A program made the translations under genes and the position numbers. This document shows, one piece after another, positions 33,501-42,562 of a stretch of DNA of 64,000 bases. Each line of letters starts with the position of its first letter. The first letter of the stretch is position 1. Source of the DNA: Candidatus Zhuqueibacterota bacterium (GTDB lineage: Bacteria; Zhuqueibacterota; Zhuqueibacteria; Zhuqueibacterales; Zhuqueibacteraceae). The DNA is taken from contig JAKEEU010000405.1 of the NCBI GenBank assembly GCA_022616415.1, positions 62,001 through 126,000 on the forward strand, written 5' to 3'. The notes under the pieces were generated by a model. That model had not been told where the DNA came from. It did no database searches and was given only the letters and a program-made list of their open reading frames with translations.

Positions 33501-35161
33501 TCCATCTCTTGCACCTGCTGATCCGCGGCGCGGCTGGAGACTTCATTGGGCGGACTGACGGCTGCTGCTTGCGCTTCGCTGGCTTTGGCCTTGGCAGGAG
33601 CATGCTTCTTCTCCTTCATCGCAGCCAGATTCGTTCGTTCAATTACGGCTTGAAACGCGGGGTCTTCCTCCGGTGAAGCAGGCGAACGTTCAACCTCAGC
33701 GCCTTCTGCCGGGACAGCTTCGGTGGCTTCGGTGGGAACCTCCTCAACGGGCTCCGCCTCTGGCTTCGCTTCAGGACCGCCTTCAGCGGCTAGCGCTGCG
33801 GCCTCAGGGACCGCTTCAACAGCTTCCGTGGCAGGCACTTTGATGATGTCCGGCGATTGTGTGGCGCCAACAGCCGGGGCAGGAACAGGAGGAGTTGCAA
33901 GTGCAGTCGGTGGCGCAGGGAATTGGTCCGCAGCGAAATCGCTCTCGAACAGGATTTCATCCAAATGTTCTTTCTGCTCGGGGGCAATCCGGTCGCGGAC
34001 TTGTGCCAGAACCTCCTCGCGTGTCGCAGAATCCAATTGAGCCAGCCGGCGCGAAATCCGGGTTGAGCGATCTTCAGGAGCTTCCTGCAATTGTTCGAGG
34101 ATCCACTTAACCAGAGCGGCTAATCGTGGCGCCGAGATGAGTATCTTGGTTCTGAATGCCGATGAGCTCTGATCTGACATCCGCCGAGCAATCAAATTAT
34201 TCGCCTGTGGGAAGGGCCACCATTTGACTCTTGGCAAAACAGGCTGATCCTGTGTTTGTCGACCCGCGGTTTGCCCCGTTTCGGACTGGGGTGATTCTCC
34301 CGGCCTGTTCAACTTGTACTCAAAGTTGAATGGAGTCTTAGCAACAAGCGGAGATTCCGGCTGCTGCTGCACTACATGCGTCAGCTCATGCGCCAACAAC
34401 CAACGTCCCTGCGGCGTGTTCGGCTGATATTGGCCTGCATCGAAGAAGATGTCATTTCCGCGCGTGAAGGCCTGGGCGTTGAGCTCGCGGGCGGTTTCAG
34501 CGGCATGGGCGTCGTCATGGACTTTGATTTGGCTGAAGTCGTGGCCGAAGCGGTTTTCGAAAAATGCACGTGTAAGCTCTGGCAACGGGTGATCGCCGCC
34601 GAGGTTGGATTTTAAGCGTTCTTCTAGTTTCGGAGAAACTTTTAGATTCTTTGCCGAGCTTCGCTTGGTGAGGAGTGTTTGCTCTTCTTCATCTTCTTTC
34701 TTTTTTTTCTTTTCTTCCTCTTCTTCCGTTTCATCGGTCTGTCGCTGGAGCAATGAATTGTCGGAGGCATTTCGTTTTGTTTGCAAGAGCCCTTCGTCGT
34801 CCTCCTCCTTTTTCTCCTCCTCTTCGGTTTCTTCATCTGCCTGGCGATTGAGCTTTTGCCGATCGAGACGAGAGAGGGTTTGAATACGAAAATTCGGCGC
34901 ATAGTTCTCGCCACGGGCATGCCGCCCATTTTGCGGCACTGACACGCCCATCACCGTTTCGGCCACCCGGTCCGCCTCTTCTTCAAATTTGTCGCCTGGC
35001 TGGCTGACGGCAAGCTTGGTTTGGACGAGCGGTGGCGGGGCAACCGCAGCGAGACGGTTCGGTGTGCTCAGCAAGCTCGAATTGGAAGGACGTAATCCGG
35101 GCTTCCAATTTGGTGTCGAGTTGGATGCGGGCTTTTTCCCTTTTGTGGCGAATATTCTCAA
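30575..35161 (-). CDS. Giant eCIS DUF4157 protein with C-terminal PD-(D/E)XK-like toxin domain
   Basis: 1528 residues. Order: proline-rich start; acidic EEE/KKK runs (about 110-165); DUF4157 core with FGHDFSQIKVHDDAHAAETA and LLAHELTHVVQQ (about 255-265), the eCIS-linked HExxH domain; an Ala/Glu-rich coiled coil (about 430-850); a long amphipathic and hydrophobic helical part (about 920-1270); a linker; and a tail with RRFDIIIID (Asp about 1457) and GTIEAKL (Glu 1471, Lys 1473), the D-x16-ExK spacing of PD-(D/E)XK nucleases. Probably cargo delivered by the particle. Start TTG 35161 is the only one in frame after a stop; weak. Tail codons are AT-richer. Confidence 0.85.
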   Translation of the reverse strand: MRIFATKGKKPASNSTPNWKPGLRPSNSSLLSTPNRLAAVAPPPLVQTKLAVSQPGDKFEEEADRVAETVMGVSVPQNGRHARGENYAPNFRIQTLSRLDRQKLNRQADEETEEEEKKEEDDEGLLQTKRNASDNSLLQRQTDETEEEEEKKKKKEDEEEQTLLTKRSSAKNLKVSPKLEERLKSNLGGDHPLPELTRAFFENRFGHDFSQIKVHDDAHAAETARELNAQAFTRGNDIFFDAGQYQPNTPQGRWLLAHELTHVVQQQPESPLVAKTPFNFEYKLNRPGESPQSETGQTAGRQTQDQPVLPRVKWWPFPQANNLIARRMSDQSSSAFRTKILISAPRLAALVKWILEQLQEAPEDRSTRISRRLAQLDSATREEVLAQVRDRIAPEQKEHLDEILFESDFAADQFPAPPTALATPPVPAPAVGATQSPDIIKVPATEAVEAVPEAAALAAEGGPEAKPEAEPVEEVPTEATEAVPAEGAEVERSPASPEEDPAFQAVIERTNLAAMKEKKHAPAKAKASEAQAAAVSPPNEVSSRAADQQVQEMDQQQPKPFDRAGFKAAVLERIAAIAPKTLEQADEFKESGRLDTVKGHLTTQVAKDKAQAQGALSEKVAEKPDTTGIEPKPVKPLPPAAAGPPPPDLAAAQAAPKPKTASEVSLQEGSKALDQQMADAEITEEQLQKSNEPSFQAAVEAKKTAQTDAAEAPQAYRKDEEATLAGAQTEAQTAAKINLEGMHGERAQQLTQVLEQQNVGKSSDQQKRSEIATQIEGIYARTKEKVEQRLERLDTEVNQRFDQGAAAAQRSFEDYVEQRMEAYKKERYDGVTGWALWLKDKVLGLPDEVNAFYEEGRQLYLNEMDKVIDDIATLVETGLTEAKNEIATGKQEIRDYVKSLPLALQKFGEEAAQNIQSKFDELEQSVDEKKNQLIESLAQKYTENLKALNAHVDEMKAANRGLVDAARDAIKGVIATIIELKNALVSVLAKAAEAVSLIIRDPIGFLGNLVTGVKQGLQNFMSKIGEHLQQGLMGWLLGAFAEAGIQLPEKFDLKGIFSLVMQILQLTYAAFRRRAVQLVGEEVVSKLEQFAEIFKIFITEGPIGIWEFIKEKVGDIKSQIFDTIKSFVQEKIIIAGITWVLSLLNPASAFVKAVKLIIDIVKFFIERGKQILALVNAVIDSVSAIAKGALDAAAKLVEDALAKSVPVLISFLAALLGLSGISEKIKTIIEKIRAPISKAIDWVVAQAVKLIKKAGKLLGFGKKEEKAPETADPQHDAKVEAGLSAINRDEQRYLKNGRISKENAEKVANEVKRDHPIFKSIKVVAGETTWDYIYSASNGKKTIGEERIEGDDEITTAYKEGKISKQEFVKQVTDKALEKLIDPDVTSAGLPIQIKRELGVAFADALADSIRGTIGDNRFKVQEEVTLRTTAAFTKRRLPRRATLQLPSGKARGRRFDIIIIDTLTNETVGTIEAKLTEDAIHPLQQKVEVEILGTGTGVVIIEGKQTPIPQLVGRFIVTKSGVIKTDV

Positions 35162-35248
35162 GAAGTGACCTGTGTTGAGAGCAAATGTTTAATCATTGCA
35201 GCCGTATTAGAAAATAATATTGAAAAAACAAGACAAATTAGAACAAAT

Positions 35249-36868
35249 CTATTCATTCTTCTTTGTCCTTCCAGCCCCCACTTTTTTTGCCTTCTCTGTC
35301 TCTTTGCCTCTAGCCGCGGGTTCAGTTATTGTTGCAGCTCCTTCCTGTTGTTGCAATTCATCGAGTTTTTTGGATACTTGGCACATATCGAGGAATTCGC
35401 AGCGGCAATCATGCGGAGCTACTCCCTGATCTTGAACAATTGCTAAAGGAGCATAATAATGTCTGATCCCACGTGGCGGCAAAGCAACCGGAACGATTTT
35501 CGTGCCCTCGCCCTCGTCATTTGGTACTTCTTCTGTTGGCCAGTCGATGTTGCCGGTCTCGGTGCGCGCCGGGATGAGCCAATAGTCGCCGATCTCGTAA
35601 GTGGCCTCGTCTGTCAAATCGAACATGACCTGAATGCTGTCTTCCAGGGGTATCCAGCCTTCGGAGATCACTGGCTGCTCAATGGTCACCTCGCCAGGCG
35701 AGTCCCAACGGCGCAGCAGCGGATGTTTTTTGGGGTCCTGGCCAACAGCAGAGGCGGGCTTGCCGTCCAAAATCACCTGCTTCATCACCGGGTCGATGGT
35801 ACTGACTTGCAGTAGCTTGTCCACCTGAGATTCGAGCACGATGTCATCATCGACGATCTCGACCCAGTCGCCTTCTTTGAGACCAAAACGCGCCTCGCGG
35901 CCAAGGTGCTCAAGGGTGACGGTCGTCGTTGTGGCATCGCCTTCGCCGGAAAAGGCGATCTCTTTGATCGGAAAGATTACGGCGCCGTTTTCCCGTGACC
36001 ATTTGAAGGTTGCCGTAGTATGACTTATTTCACCGGTTGCGGTATCAATTACTTTAAGTCTAGGTTCATGAATTTCCACCCGGTAGAGCTGATTTTCAGC
36101 ACCGCGGTAGCGTGACGTAGGTGATATCACACACGAATCAACGGGCACATTTTCATCCAGCGGTTGCACCCGCGCCTTTAGCTTACCCTCTCCCGGTTTT
36201 TTCCCTCCATCAATTGCCTTGAGAAACGCCTGGTAATCGTTACAAACTGTTTCCGCATTGGTTATTCCCCCTTTGATTTTCACCTGGCAAACAACTTGTG
36301 ACCGGTTAGCGGTATCGGGGCCAGCCAGCGCCACCTCGCGAATGTGTTCATTTTCATTGCACGTTATGTGTCTTTCCCAAACCTCTAAATAGATGAGCAC
36401 CGGAAACACCAGATTTTCATCCGAGAGGCTTGGGCTGGATGGCAAGGCTTGTTTTGAGTAGAGTGAATATTCATGGTTTTCACAAAGCAAACCACCAACA
36501 TAATAGCGTCCTTTACTAATGAGAAAATCGCCTTCTTCCAAGACGAGATTGCCGTTCCCGTCAACCGGCAAGAATTTAATTTTCTTCAATCTTTCTTTTT
36601 CTTTCGCATAGAGCTGAGTTTCATCGTTTGGATTGAGTATGATCCTGAATCCGCTTCTTACTTCGATCAACCCATTCGTGTTGTCGAGAATGTCGGGTGG
36701 CCCTCCATGCGGACCGATCATGTCAGCGGCGAGGTTTTGCAAATAGTGCAATAATATGGATGTTTGCTCGTTCCAATCGGCATCCAGCAACGCCCGGCCC
36801 TGCTGCATCAATACGCGGAGAAAGTGCCTGCTCGGATCAAATGTATTGCGTGAAAAATCGCCTTTCAT
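35249..36868 (-). CDS. DUF6519-domain eCIS protein
   Basis: 539 residues. MKGDFSRNTFDPSRHFLRVL and MQQGRALLDADWNEQTS open a DUF6519 domain that fills the protein; it shares blocks such as TSRYRGAENQLYRVEIHE and TATFKWSRENGAVIFPI with the fibre at 27024. It probably forms a baseplate or fibre-anchoring part at the distal end. GGAGG before the ATG is a good ribosome site. The C-terminus is short, lysine-rich and disordered. It is the last structural gene before the giant DUF4157 gene. Confidence 0.82.
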   Translation of the reverse strand: MKGDFSRNTFDPSRHFLRVLMQQGRALLDADWNEQTSILLHYLQNLAADMIGPHGGPPDILDNTNGLIEVRSGFRIILNPNDETQLYAKEKERLKKIKFLPVDGNGNLVLEEGDFLISKGRYYVGGLLCENHEYSLYSKQALPSSPSLSDENLVFPVLIYLEVWERHITCNENEHIREVALAGPDTANRSQVVCQVKIKGGITNAETVCNDYQAFLKAIDGGKKPGEGKLKARVQPLDENVPVDSCVISPTSRYRGAENQLYRVEIHEPRLKVIDTATGEISHTTATFKWSRENGAVIFPIKEIAFSGEGDATTTTVTLEHLGREARFGLKEGDWVEIVDDDIVLESQVDKLLQVSTIDPVMKQVILDGKPASAVGQDPKKHPLLRRWDSPGEVTIEQPVISEGWIPLEDSIQVMFDLTDEATYEIGDYWLIPARTETGNIDWPTEEVPNDEGEGTKIVPVALPPRGIRHYYAPLAIVQDQGVAPHDCRCEFLDMCQVSKKLDELQQQEGAATITEPAARGKETEKAKKVGAGRTKKNE

Positions 36869-36973
36869 AGTTCCTCCTTCAGGAGGTGAAGAGATAACAC
36901 TGTAATTTGCAATTCTTTGAGTTCAACAAAAATGTTGTCAACAGTTGAAAACGGTCACTCATTTTTCATCCCC

Positions 36974-39721
36974 CTAACTGGCAAAAATGATCCCGGCGTT
37001 CATGCCTGCGGGTGTATACTCTTCGAGCCGAGTACGAAGGTTGGCTTCGCGCTGCGGTTGAAACAGGTCGTGGAACGCTCCCATTTCCGATTCATCATCC
37101 GCACCGCGCTTGATTTCTTCCGCCGTTCCATCGGTCAATTGGCAGTAATCCGGCTCGCCATAGCGCACGCTGTTGAATTGCGGGCTGACGCGCGCTCGTT
37201 CTCGCTCCTGGTCGCGCTTGATCTCGTTTTCCCCTTTTCCTTCCGCGCGCGAAGCTTCGGCCATACGCATTTCAACCACATCCGGCTGGCAATTAAATCG
37301 ACGCGGCGTGCGTGAGCCGGGCTTGACATAACTGAAACGGATACAGCCGTGCTGGCGCCGGGCAACTTGGACTTTGCCGGTAAAAAGACAATTCTCTCCC
37401 AGATCAATCGCGTGGGTATGAATCTCGCCAATGACAGTGGTTCTCAGGATCGTCAGAATCGCGTGCGCGATCTCACATTCGGGTGCGCTCAGCGCCGCGC
37501 CTTCAATGGCTGTAGCGTCCAGGATGCTGTCGCTGATTGTGATGGTAAGCGGGTCAAATGCCACGCGGTCTTGTATCACCTGGATCGAGCCGATGATGCA
37601 GTGCTCGACCGTGACGCGCGCCGTCGTGTTGAACAGCAAAATGCTTCTTTCAGTCGGTCGTTGCGGTTCGCAATCCTCGTCGATCGTCCAGCCGGGCACA
37701 AGCGTGGTGTGGCGGATGTTCAATTCATCCAGCTCGCCTTCGACTTTGAGGCTGCGGCCGGTGATCAGCAGTCCGTCCAGCGTAAAACGACTACCCGGCG
37801 CGCCTTTTACGTTCAGGGCATCCGGCCGCTTCGCTTTTACATCCAACAGCCTGATCGTCGGTCGCTTGCGATTGGCGGCGCGGATTTGCAAGGTTTGCCT
37901 GGGCCCAAGCTCGATATTGATCGCCCTGGGCGCTCCGTACTCCTCGTTATCCACGATTTCAATGATGGCATGGCACGGCTGCTCTTTCTTCCACAGTTCA
38001 ATGGCCTCATGCAGCTCGGTGATTTCCTCATGCCGCCCAACGCGATAAATCTTGAGAAGATTCGCACAGGCATTCCCGAATGCTGCATCGAAAAGGATAC
38101 GGTTGAGATAAATCAACTCCGCTCCTTCCGGTTTGAGATCGATAAGTGAATGTACGGATTCCAGAGGCTTGACATTTTGAAACCGCTCTACGCTACAAGT
38201 ACACTCGTCTTGCAAGATGCGATTCACCTCAGCGAGGAGGGCTTCTTTCATGGCGTCAGAAGGTTGCTCCTTCTCGTCGTATTCCTGCAACATCCGCTGT
38301 GCATCTTCGGAGAATCGTTGCCAAAAGTACTCTGAAAGTGGGTGACTGATTTTCCGAAGTTTCAAAACCAAATCTCGGGGCTTTCTGAGATCGGATGCTT
38401 GCAATAACATATCACCCATGGATTGCAATGTCGGTTGGGACAGTTGCCGAAAATACTCACCTCCACCGATATCAGTACTGAAGCCGTAGTAGTATGAAAC
38501 GGTCACGCCGGTTGTTGGCATCGTACCCGAAGGGAAGGCAATGCGCCCAAGCGCGGGATCGACTGCGACGAATCCCGGTTTGGTTTTGTAAAATTGCCAG
38601 TCACTCAAATCCGCCGCCACGATCTGATCGACAGTGATGGCCTGGTCGTCGAGCCAGATTTGAAAGCTTTTGCTTTCACCATAGTAGGCTTCTTTGTTCT
38701 CTTCCAGGGCTTTGCGCCGGATCGGAATGGGCAGGTTGAGCTCGCCGGCAATCTGGGTGGGTTCATCTTCCGGCACGGTTCGGGTAAATAACGGTGCGTC
38801 GTTGCCCAGCACGCTGAAGCTGTAAAGGTTTTGGCCTTCTCCCTCCTGACAAAACGCCGGAGCTTGCGTCATGGAATATGCCCGCAAACGCCAGACAAAA
38901 AGGCCGATACTCGGGATGTTGTAGCGGCCTTGCGAATATCGTGAATTTGGCCGCCGGACATCGACGGTATGCGCAATCTCGTCAAATGGGCCATTCAGGC
39001 GGCTCAGGGCGTCGCCATTGCGCAAATCCACTGTTTTGCCCCTGGCAATGGTCTTGTCTTTGTACAACGCAACCGCCAACAACAGGTCTTTATGTCTCGC
39101 CGCATCATTGACGCCAATAGCTGCTTGAACTTGTTTGAGGAATTTTTCTTCTTCTGCAGGCGAGTGGTTTTTGAGTGTCGCCAATCTTTCCAGTAGATCG
39201 GTTGAAAGGCCTTCCGTTTGCAATTCCTGCAGCGCGCGGTCGGTAATTTTAAAAGATGGCTCCAAAAACCGCAAGTGATTCAAGGATTGGGTGATGCTGA
39301 GCAGAGTAAAGAACTCAACGGCGCGAGCGGGCCAGTTCGCTACATCTCGTGCCAGCAATTCGAGCAGCGCCAGCGTGCCCTTGCGCCGCCGGTTACGGAT
39401 CGTGTTGGCGACCTCGCGGCGGGGAATCAATATCTTGTTTAGCAAACGTCCGTGCTCAGTCGTGACCTCGCGAGGCTGGCCGGCTTCATGTACCGGCTCG
39501 TATCCTACCAGGTCAGCGATATACGGCACCACCCAGTCGTCGCACGTTTCGATGAACCAGTTCTCATAGAGTTTGGCGATGTCGTGGTCGACAACGTTGG
39601 CCTGCTCGGTGATAATGCGCAGGAAGGCTTTTAGCGGCAAACCTTGCTCGCTATCGCGCTGGCGATACACAACCGGCAGCAGGTCGTACAGACGATCGAG
39701 ATTGCCATTCGTGTCATTCAT
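36974..39721 (-). CDS. gpI-like phage tail/baseplate protein
   Basis: 915 residues. The N-terminus LDRLYDLLPVVYRQRDSEQG, DDWVVPYIADLVGY and RRKGTLALLELLARDVANW are the tail protein I (P2 gpI/T4 gp7-side wedge) pattern found in eCIS clusters. The second half is beta-rich (LNIRHTTLVPGW, VEHCIIGSIQV), resembling a parallel beta-helix. It is expected to connect the wedge to fibres. It follows the second J-like gene by three bases, so they are co-translated or nearly so. Length is at the high end for the family because of the beta-helix part. Confidence 0.82.
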   Translation of the reverse strand: MNDTNGNLDRLYDLLPVVYRQRDSEQGLPLKAFLRIITEQANVVDHDIAKLYENWFIETCDDWVVPYIADLVGYEPVHEAGQPREVTTEHGRLLNKILIPRREVANTIRNRRRKGTLALLELLARDVANWPARAVEFFTLLSITQSLNHLRFLEPSFKITDRALQELQTEGLSTDLLERLATLKNHSPAEEEKFLKQVQAAIGVNDAARHKDLLLAVALYKDKTIARGKTVDLRNGDALSRLNGPFDEIAHTVDVRRPNSRYSQGRYNIPSIGLFVWRLRAYSMTQAPAFCQEGEGQNLYSFSVLGNDAPLFTRTVPEDEPTQIAGELNLPIPIRRKALEENKEAYYGESKSFQIWLDDQAITVDQIVAADLSDWQFYKTKPGFVAVDPALGRIAFPSGTMPTTGVTVSYYYGFSTDIGGGEYFRQLSQPTLQSMGDMLLQASDLRKPRDLVLKLRKISHPLSEYFWQRFSEDAQRMLQEYDEKEQPSDAMKEALLAEVNRILQDECTCSVERFQNVKPLESVHSLIDLKPEGAELIYLNRILFDAAFGNACANLLKIYRVGRHEEITELHEAIELWKKEQPCHAIIEIVDNEEYGAPRAINIELGPRQTLQIRAANRKRPTIRLLDVKAKRPDALNVKGAPGSRFTLDGLLITGRSLKVEGELDELNIRHTTLVPGWTIDEDCEPQRPTERSILLFNTTARVTVEHCIIGSIQVIQDRVAFDPLTITISDSILDATAIEGAALSAPECEIAHAILTILRTTVIGEIHTHAIDLGENCLFTGKVQVARRQHGCIRFSYVKPGSRTPRRFNCQPDVVEMRMAEASRAEGKGENEIKRDQERERARVSPQFNSVRYGEPDYCQLTDGTAEEIKRGADDESEMGAFHDLFQPQREANLRTRLEEYTPAGMNAGIIFAS

Positions 39722-39724
39722 TTG

Positions 39725-42562
39725 CTAATCTCCTAAAGGAGCGAGGATCAAGGTATCCGGAACCGCCGGGCTGAGGATGGCCAGTTGTGCCGGGCGAATG
39801 CGCTTCGCCGGGTCGGCGGCAAAAAAATCGACCCTGGCATTGTGGATGGGAATGCGGTGCATCGCTCCTGCCGAGCTTAACTTGTCCTCAAGCGTTTCCA
39901 AGTTATCTTTTTCGATAAGCTCATCCCCGACAGCATTCAAAATATCCACGTCAACATAATCCACACCGTCGACAGCCTGCATCGTACTGATGACTTCGCT
40001 GAGGAGTACGTCTTTTCCCATAGCCCGGCGTTCGAAACCGAATGCGTCCAATAGGGTTGATCGGATTACCGGCTCGACGAACTCCCACTCGAAGTCAGGG
40101 TGCAATTTCACCCCAGCGCTGAGGATGATGAGCTTGAGCTCGCGAAGGTCCACTTGCAGCGGCTGATTTGGATCGCCGAACAGGTGCAATGAGCGCAGCA
40201 GATTCCTGTACAGATCGGAGGTTTTGTCGATGGGGATGTCGTTGGCGCCGGCAATGGTCAGGTGCACCAGCTCGCGTCTCCCGTCTGACATCCGCACCGC
40301 TTCCGCCTTGCCGATGCCGGTAAAAGCGCGCGCAAAGTCGGCGTAATCCTGAACCGAAACTGTCCGGTCCAGCGCGCGTAGATGGATCGGCGCGTTGCGG
40401 CGCGCCTGGTCGAGCACCTCGCGATCCGCCCCACCGGTTGCCGGCATCGGATTGATGACTTCTTTAACGCCCAATGGTTTTATGGCCAGCAGGCTGATTT
40501 GTTTGGCCGCAACATTGCCGGCCTCGCCAATGCCGATCCGGTACAGCGCACTAATATTTTCAACACCGGTTGGCAGGCGGGCGCCATGCTCGCCATTGCC
40601 GAACTTGACTGATGTTATTGTATCGTTGTCCGTTTTTGTGACGAGATTACGGGCATCAGGTTTTTTATCCGCCAAGCTGTCGGTCTCGTGCCACTTAACA
40701 TTGTTGACGCGCACTTCCAGGGTGCTCTGGATGCCTGTAGGGGTGGCGGCGGAAATAAATGTGAGAGGAGATTGCCGCAGCGTGAATTCCTGCAGCGCTC
40801 TGCTACTGTCGCCACTGCCGAGAATTTCCTCGCGCGTTTCACCGTGAGTCGCGCGCACAACGTTGCCGTGAATAGTCACGGTATTGCGTTTATATCTGTA
40901 CGCCAGGTTGTTCGCGAACTGCAGCACCGTGTGGGGGCTGTCGACTGGAATCTTCTCGTCGGTTCTTTGCTCGACGCCGGAGAGCATCACCAATTCGCTG
41001 GCAGTTACCGCCTCTTCCTCAAGCGCTTCGTCAACTCGTTCGCCCGAGACGATGACCCAACGACCGGAGATCAAGCCATCAAATAAGCCGTCGAGTGTAA
41101 TCGTGTTTGCTTGAATGTCATCAGTTATAGGCTCCTCAGCCAATTCCAGCGGTTCGGATTGGGCGTAGACGGTGATTTTGCGTATTTCTGTTAGATCATT
41201 GCTTTTTGTTTGATCTGTCCATTGGACCGTCCCAAAATCAATTTGTGTTACTTTCGCTGACATTCCGTAATTAGCCTCTGAAACTGACCTTACAGTGCTA
41301 GCTTTCAAGAATTTTGGATCTTTATTAGGATGTTCAATGATCACACACGTATTCGATTTGATTTCATCATGAATCGTGTCTAATGAAAGTTTAGTGTTAT
41401 CAAAATTCGAATCTAAAGGCCATTCACCATAAGTTCCTTGAAATACTCCATCCACGAAGTCTGGCTTTTTCGGTGCATTATGCCCAAACGGTGCTGCTTT
41501 CACACGGAATGCTAGAATACTTTTCAACGGTAGAGGTGCAGCCGTGTCTGATGGGGGTTGCGCCGGAGCCACTTGTGTCTTCGCCCAGGCAGAATACAAA
41601 GTGCGATGAAGAAAGCGGTTTTGATGAACCAGCAACTGCGGCACAATATCGGTCTTGCTGGAGAATAACTGCTTCCGGTTGCGATTCAGCCTGCGCATCG
41701 TTTGTGGCTGTAGCGAAACGGGCACAGACAACGGTCTGACGATCCTTCTGAGCGCCAAAAATGGACTTAGACTTGGTTGAGGGGGTAGGGGGGGCGGTGG
41801 CGCTTCAATCCGCACTTTCGTCAAATTCAAGTCTTCATCCATTTCAACGGAGAAAACATTAAACGGCTTTTGTTCATTCTGTGCATCTCCAAAAATCAAT
41901 AATAGCCGATCGTTGATTTTGAGCCGAGTATCTGTGCCTTTTAAATAGATCGTCTTCAGATTTTCACCATTACTCAGAACTTGACCATTATCAAGTGTAA
42001 TGAATTGCGGTCTCCTCAGCCGTGGCCTCAGCGCATTCCATTCCGCCCTTGCTTCTAATTTCTCGGCTGTCTCGAAAGCTTGCGGCATTTCACCCGGCCC
42101 CGGAATGCTCTGCGCGCGCGTACCGACAAGGATCTCCTCGCTTTGGCCATCCTCCATTGTGAACGCCAAGTAAACGGTGGCCGAAACACCCGGCCGGAGC
42201 CGATAGCCAACCAAGTTGGCCAATTCCAAAATCGAGCGCCGCTCCGTGGTAGTGAGCAGGAAACCCTCATTGGCAATGCGCTCCTGGTAAAAGGTCAACA
42301 CATCGGCAACGGCAGCCCAAGCGTCGAGCAAAGCGATGGCAGGGTCTTCCAGTGCCCGGGTTTTCAAACGCAGCAGGGGATTGAGCTGCGGCTCGCCTTT
42401 ATTCTCGCTCAAATTCAAATCCCGCATGCCGGCGAGCATGGTCTCCAAGAATGTGGCATGGGTGCCAACGCGGTATAGCAGCCTGTCCAGACCCGGGCGG
42501 TTGGCAATTTGCAGGGGGGTCAATTTTTCAATGCCTTTGCAGCAGCCGCAGGTTTCGCTCAT
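39725..42562 (-). CDS. Putative baseplate assembly protein (gpJ/gp6-like), second copy
   Basis: 945 residues. The N-terminus CGCCKGIEKLTPLQIANRPGL has a CxCC cluster. LLDAWAAVADVLTFYQERIANEGFL is the marker of this putative baseplate assembly family, and the C-terminal GNVAAKQISLLAIKPLGVKEVINPMPATGG and VQDYADFARAFTGIGKAEAV are gpJ-like. It forms the wedge ring around the spike. Its start overlaps the stop of the first J-like gene (ATGA). The middle insertion is not similar to its neighbour. Confidence 0.85.
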   Translation of the reverse strand: MSETCGCCKGIEKLTPLQIANRPGLDRLLYRVGTHATFLETMLAGMRDLNLSENKGEPQLNPLLRLKTRALEDPAIALLDAWAAVADVLTFYQERIANEGFLLTTTERRSILELANLVGYRLRPGVSATVYLAFTMEDGQSEEILVGTRAQSIPGPGEMPQAFETAEKLEARAEWNALRPRLRRPQFITLDNGQVLSNGENLKTIYLKGTDTRLKINDRLLLIFGDAQNEQKPFNVFSVEMDEDLNLTKVRIEAPPPPLPPQPSLSPFLALRRIVRPLSVPVSLQPQTMRRLNRNRKQLFSSKTDIVPQLLVHQNRFLHRTLYSAWAKTQVAPAQPPSDTAAPLPLKSILAFRVKAAPFGHNAPKKPDFVDGVFQGTYGEWPLDSNFDNTKLSLDTIHDEIKSNTCVIIEHPNKDPKFLKASTVRSVSEANYGMSAKVTQIDFGTVQWTDQTKSNDLTEIRKITVYAQSEPLELAEEPITDDIQANTITLDGLFDGLISGRWVIVSGERVDEALEEEAVTASELVMLSGVEQRTDEKIPVDSPHTVLQFANNLAYRYKRNTVTIHGNVVRATHGETREEILGSGDSSRALQEFTLRQSPLTFISAATPTGIQSTLEVRVNNVKWHETDSLADKKPDARNLVTKTDNDTITSVKFGNGEHGARLPTGVENISALYRIGIGEAGNVAAKQISLLAIKPLGVKEVINPMPATGGADREVLDQARRNAPIHLRALDRTVSVQDYADFARAFTGIGKAEAVRMSDGRRELVHLTIAGANDIPIDKTSDLYRNLLRSLHLFGDPNQPLQVDLRELKLIILSAGVKLHPDFEWEFVEPVIRSTLLDAFGFERRAMGKDVLLSEVISTMQAVDGVDYVDVDILNAVGDELIEKDNLETLEDKLSSAGAMHRIPIHNARVDFFAADPAKRIRPAQLAILSPAVPDTLILAPLGD

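Noticed and set aside
32708..33676. Antisense frame of 322 codons inside the giant gene
   Set aside because: Product is a Phe/Leu/Arg-rich shadow of the Ala/Glu-rich coiled coil on the other strand.
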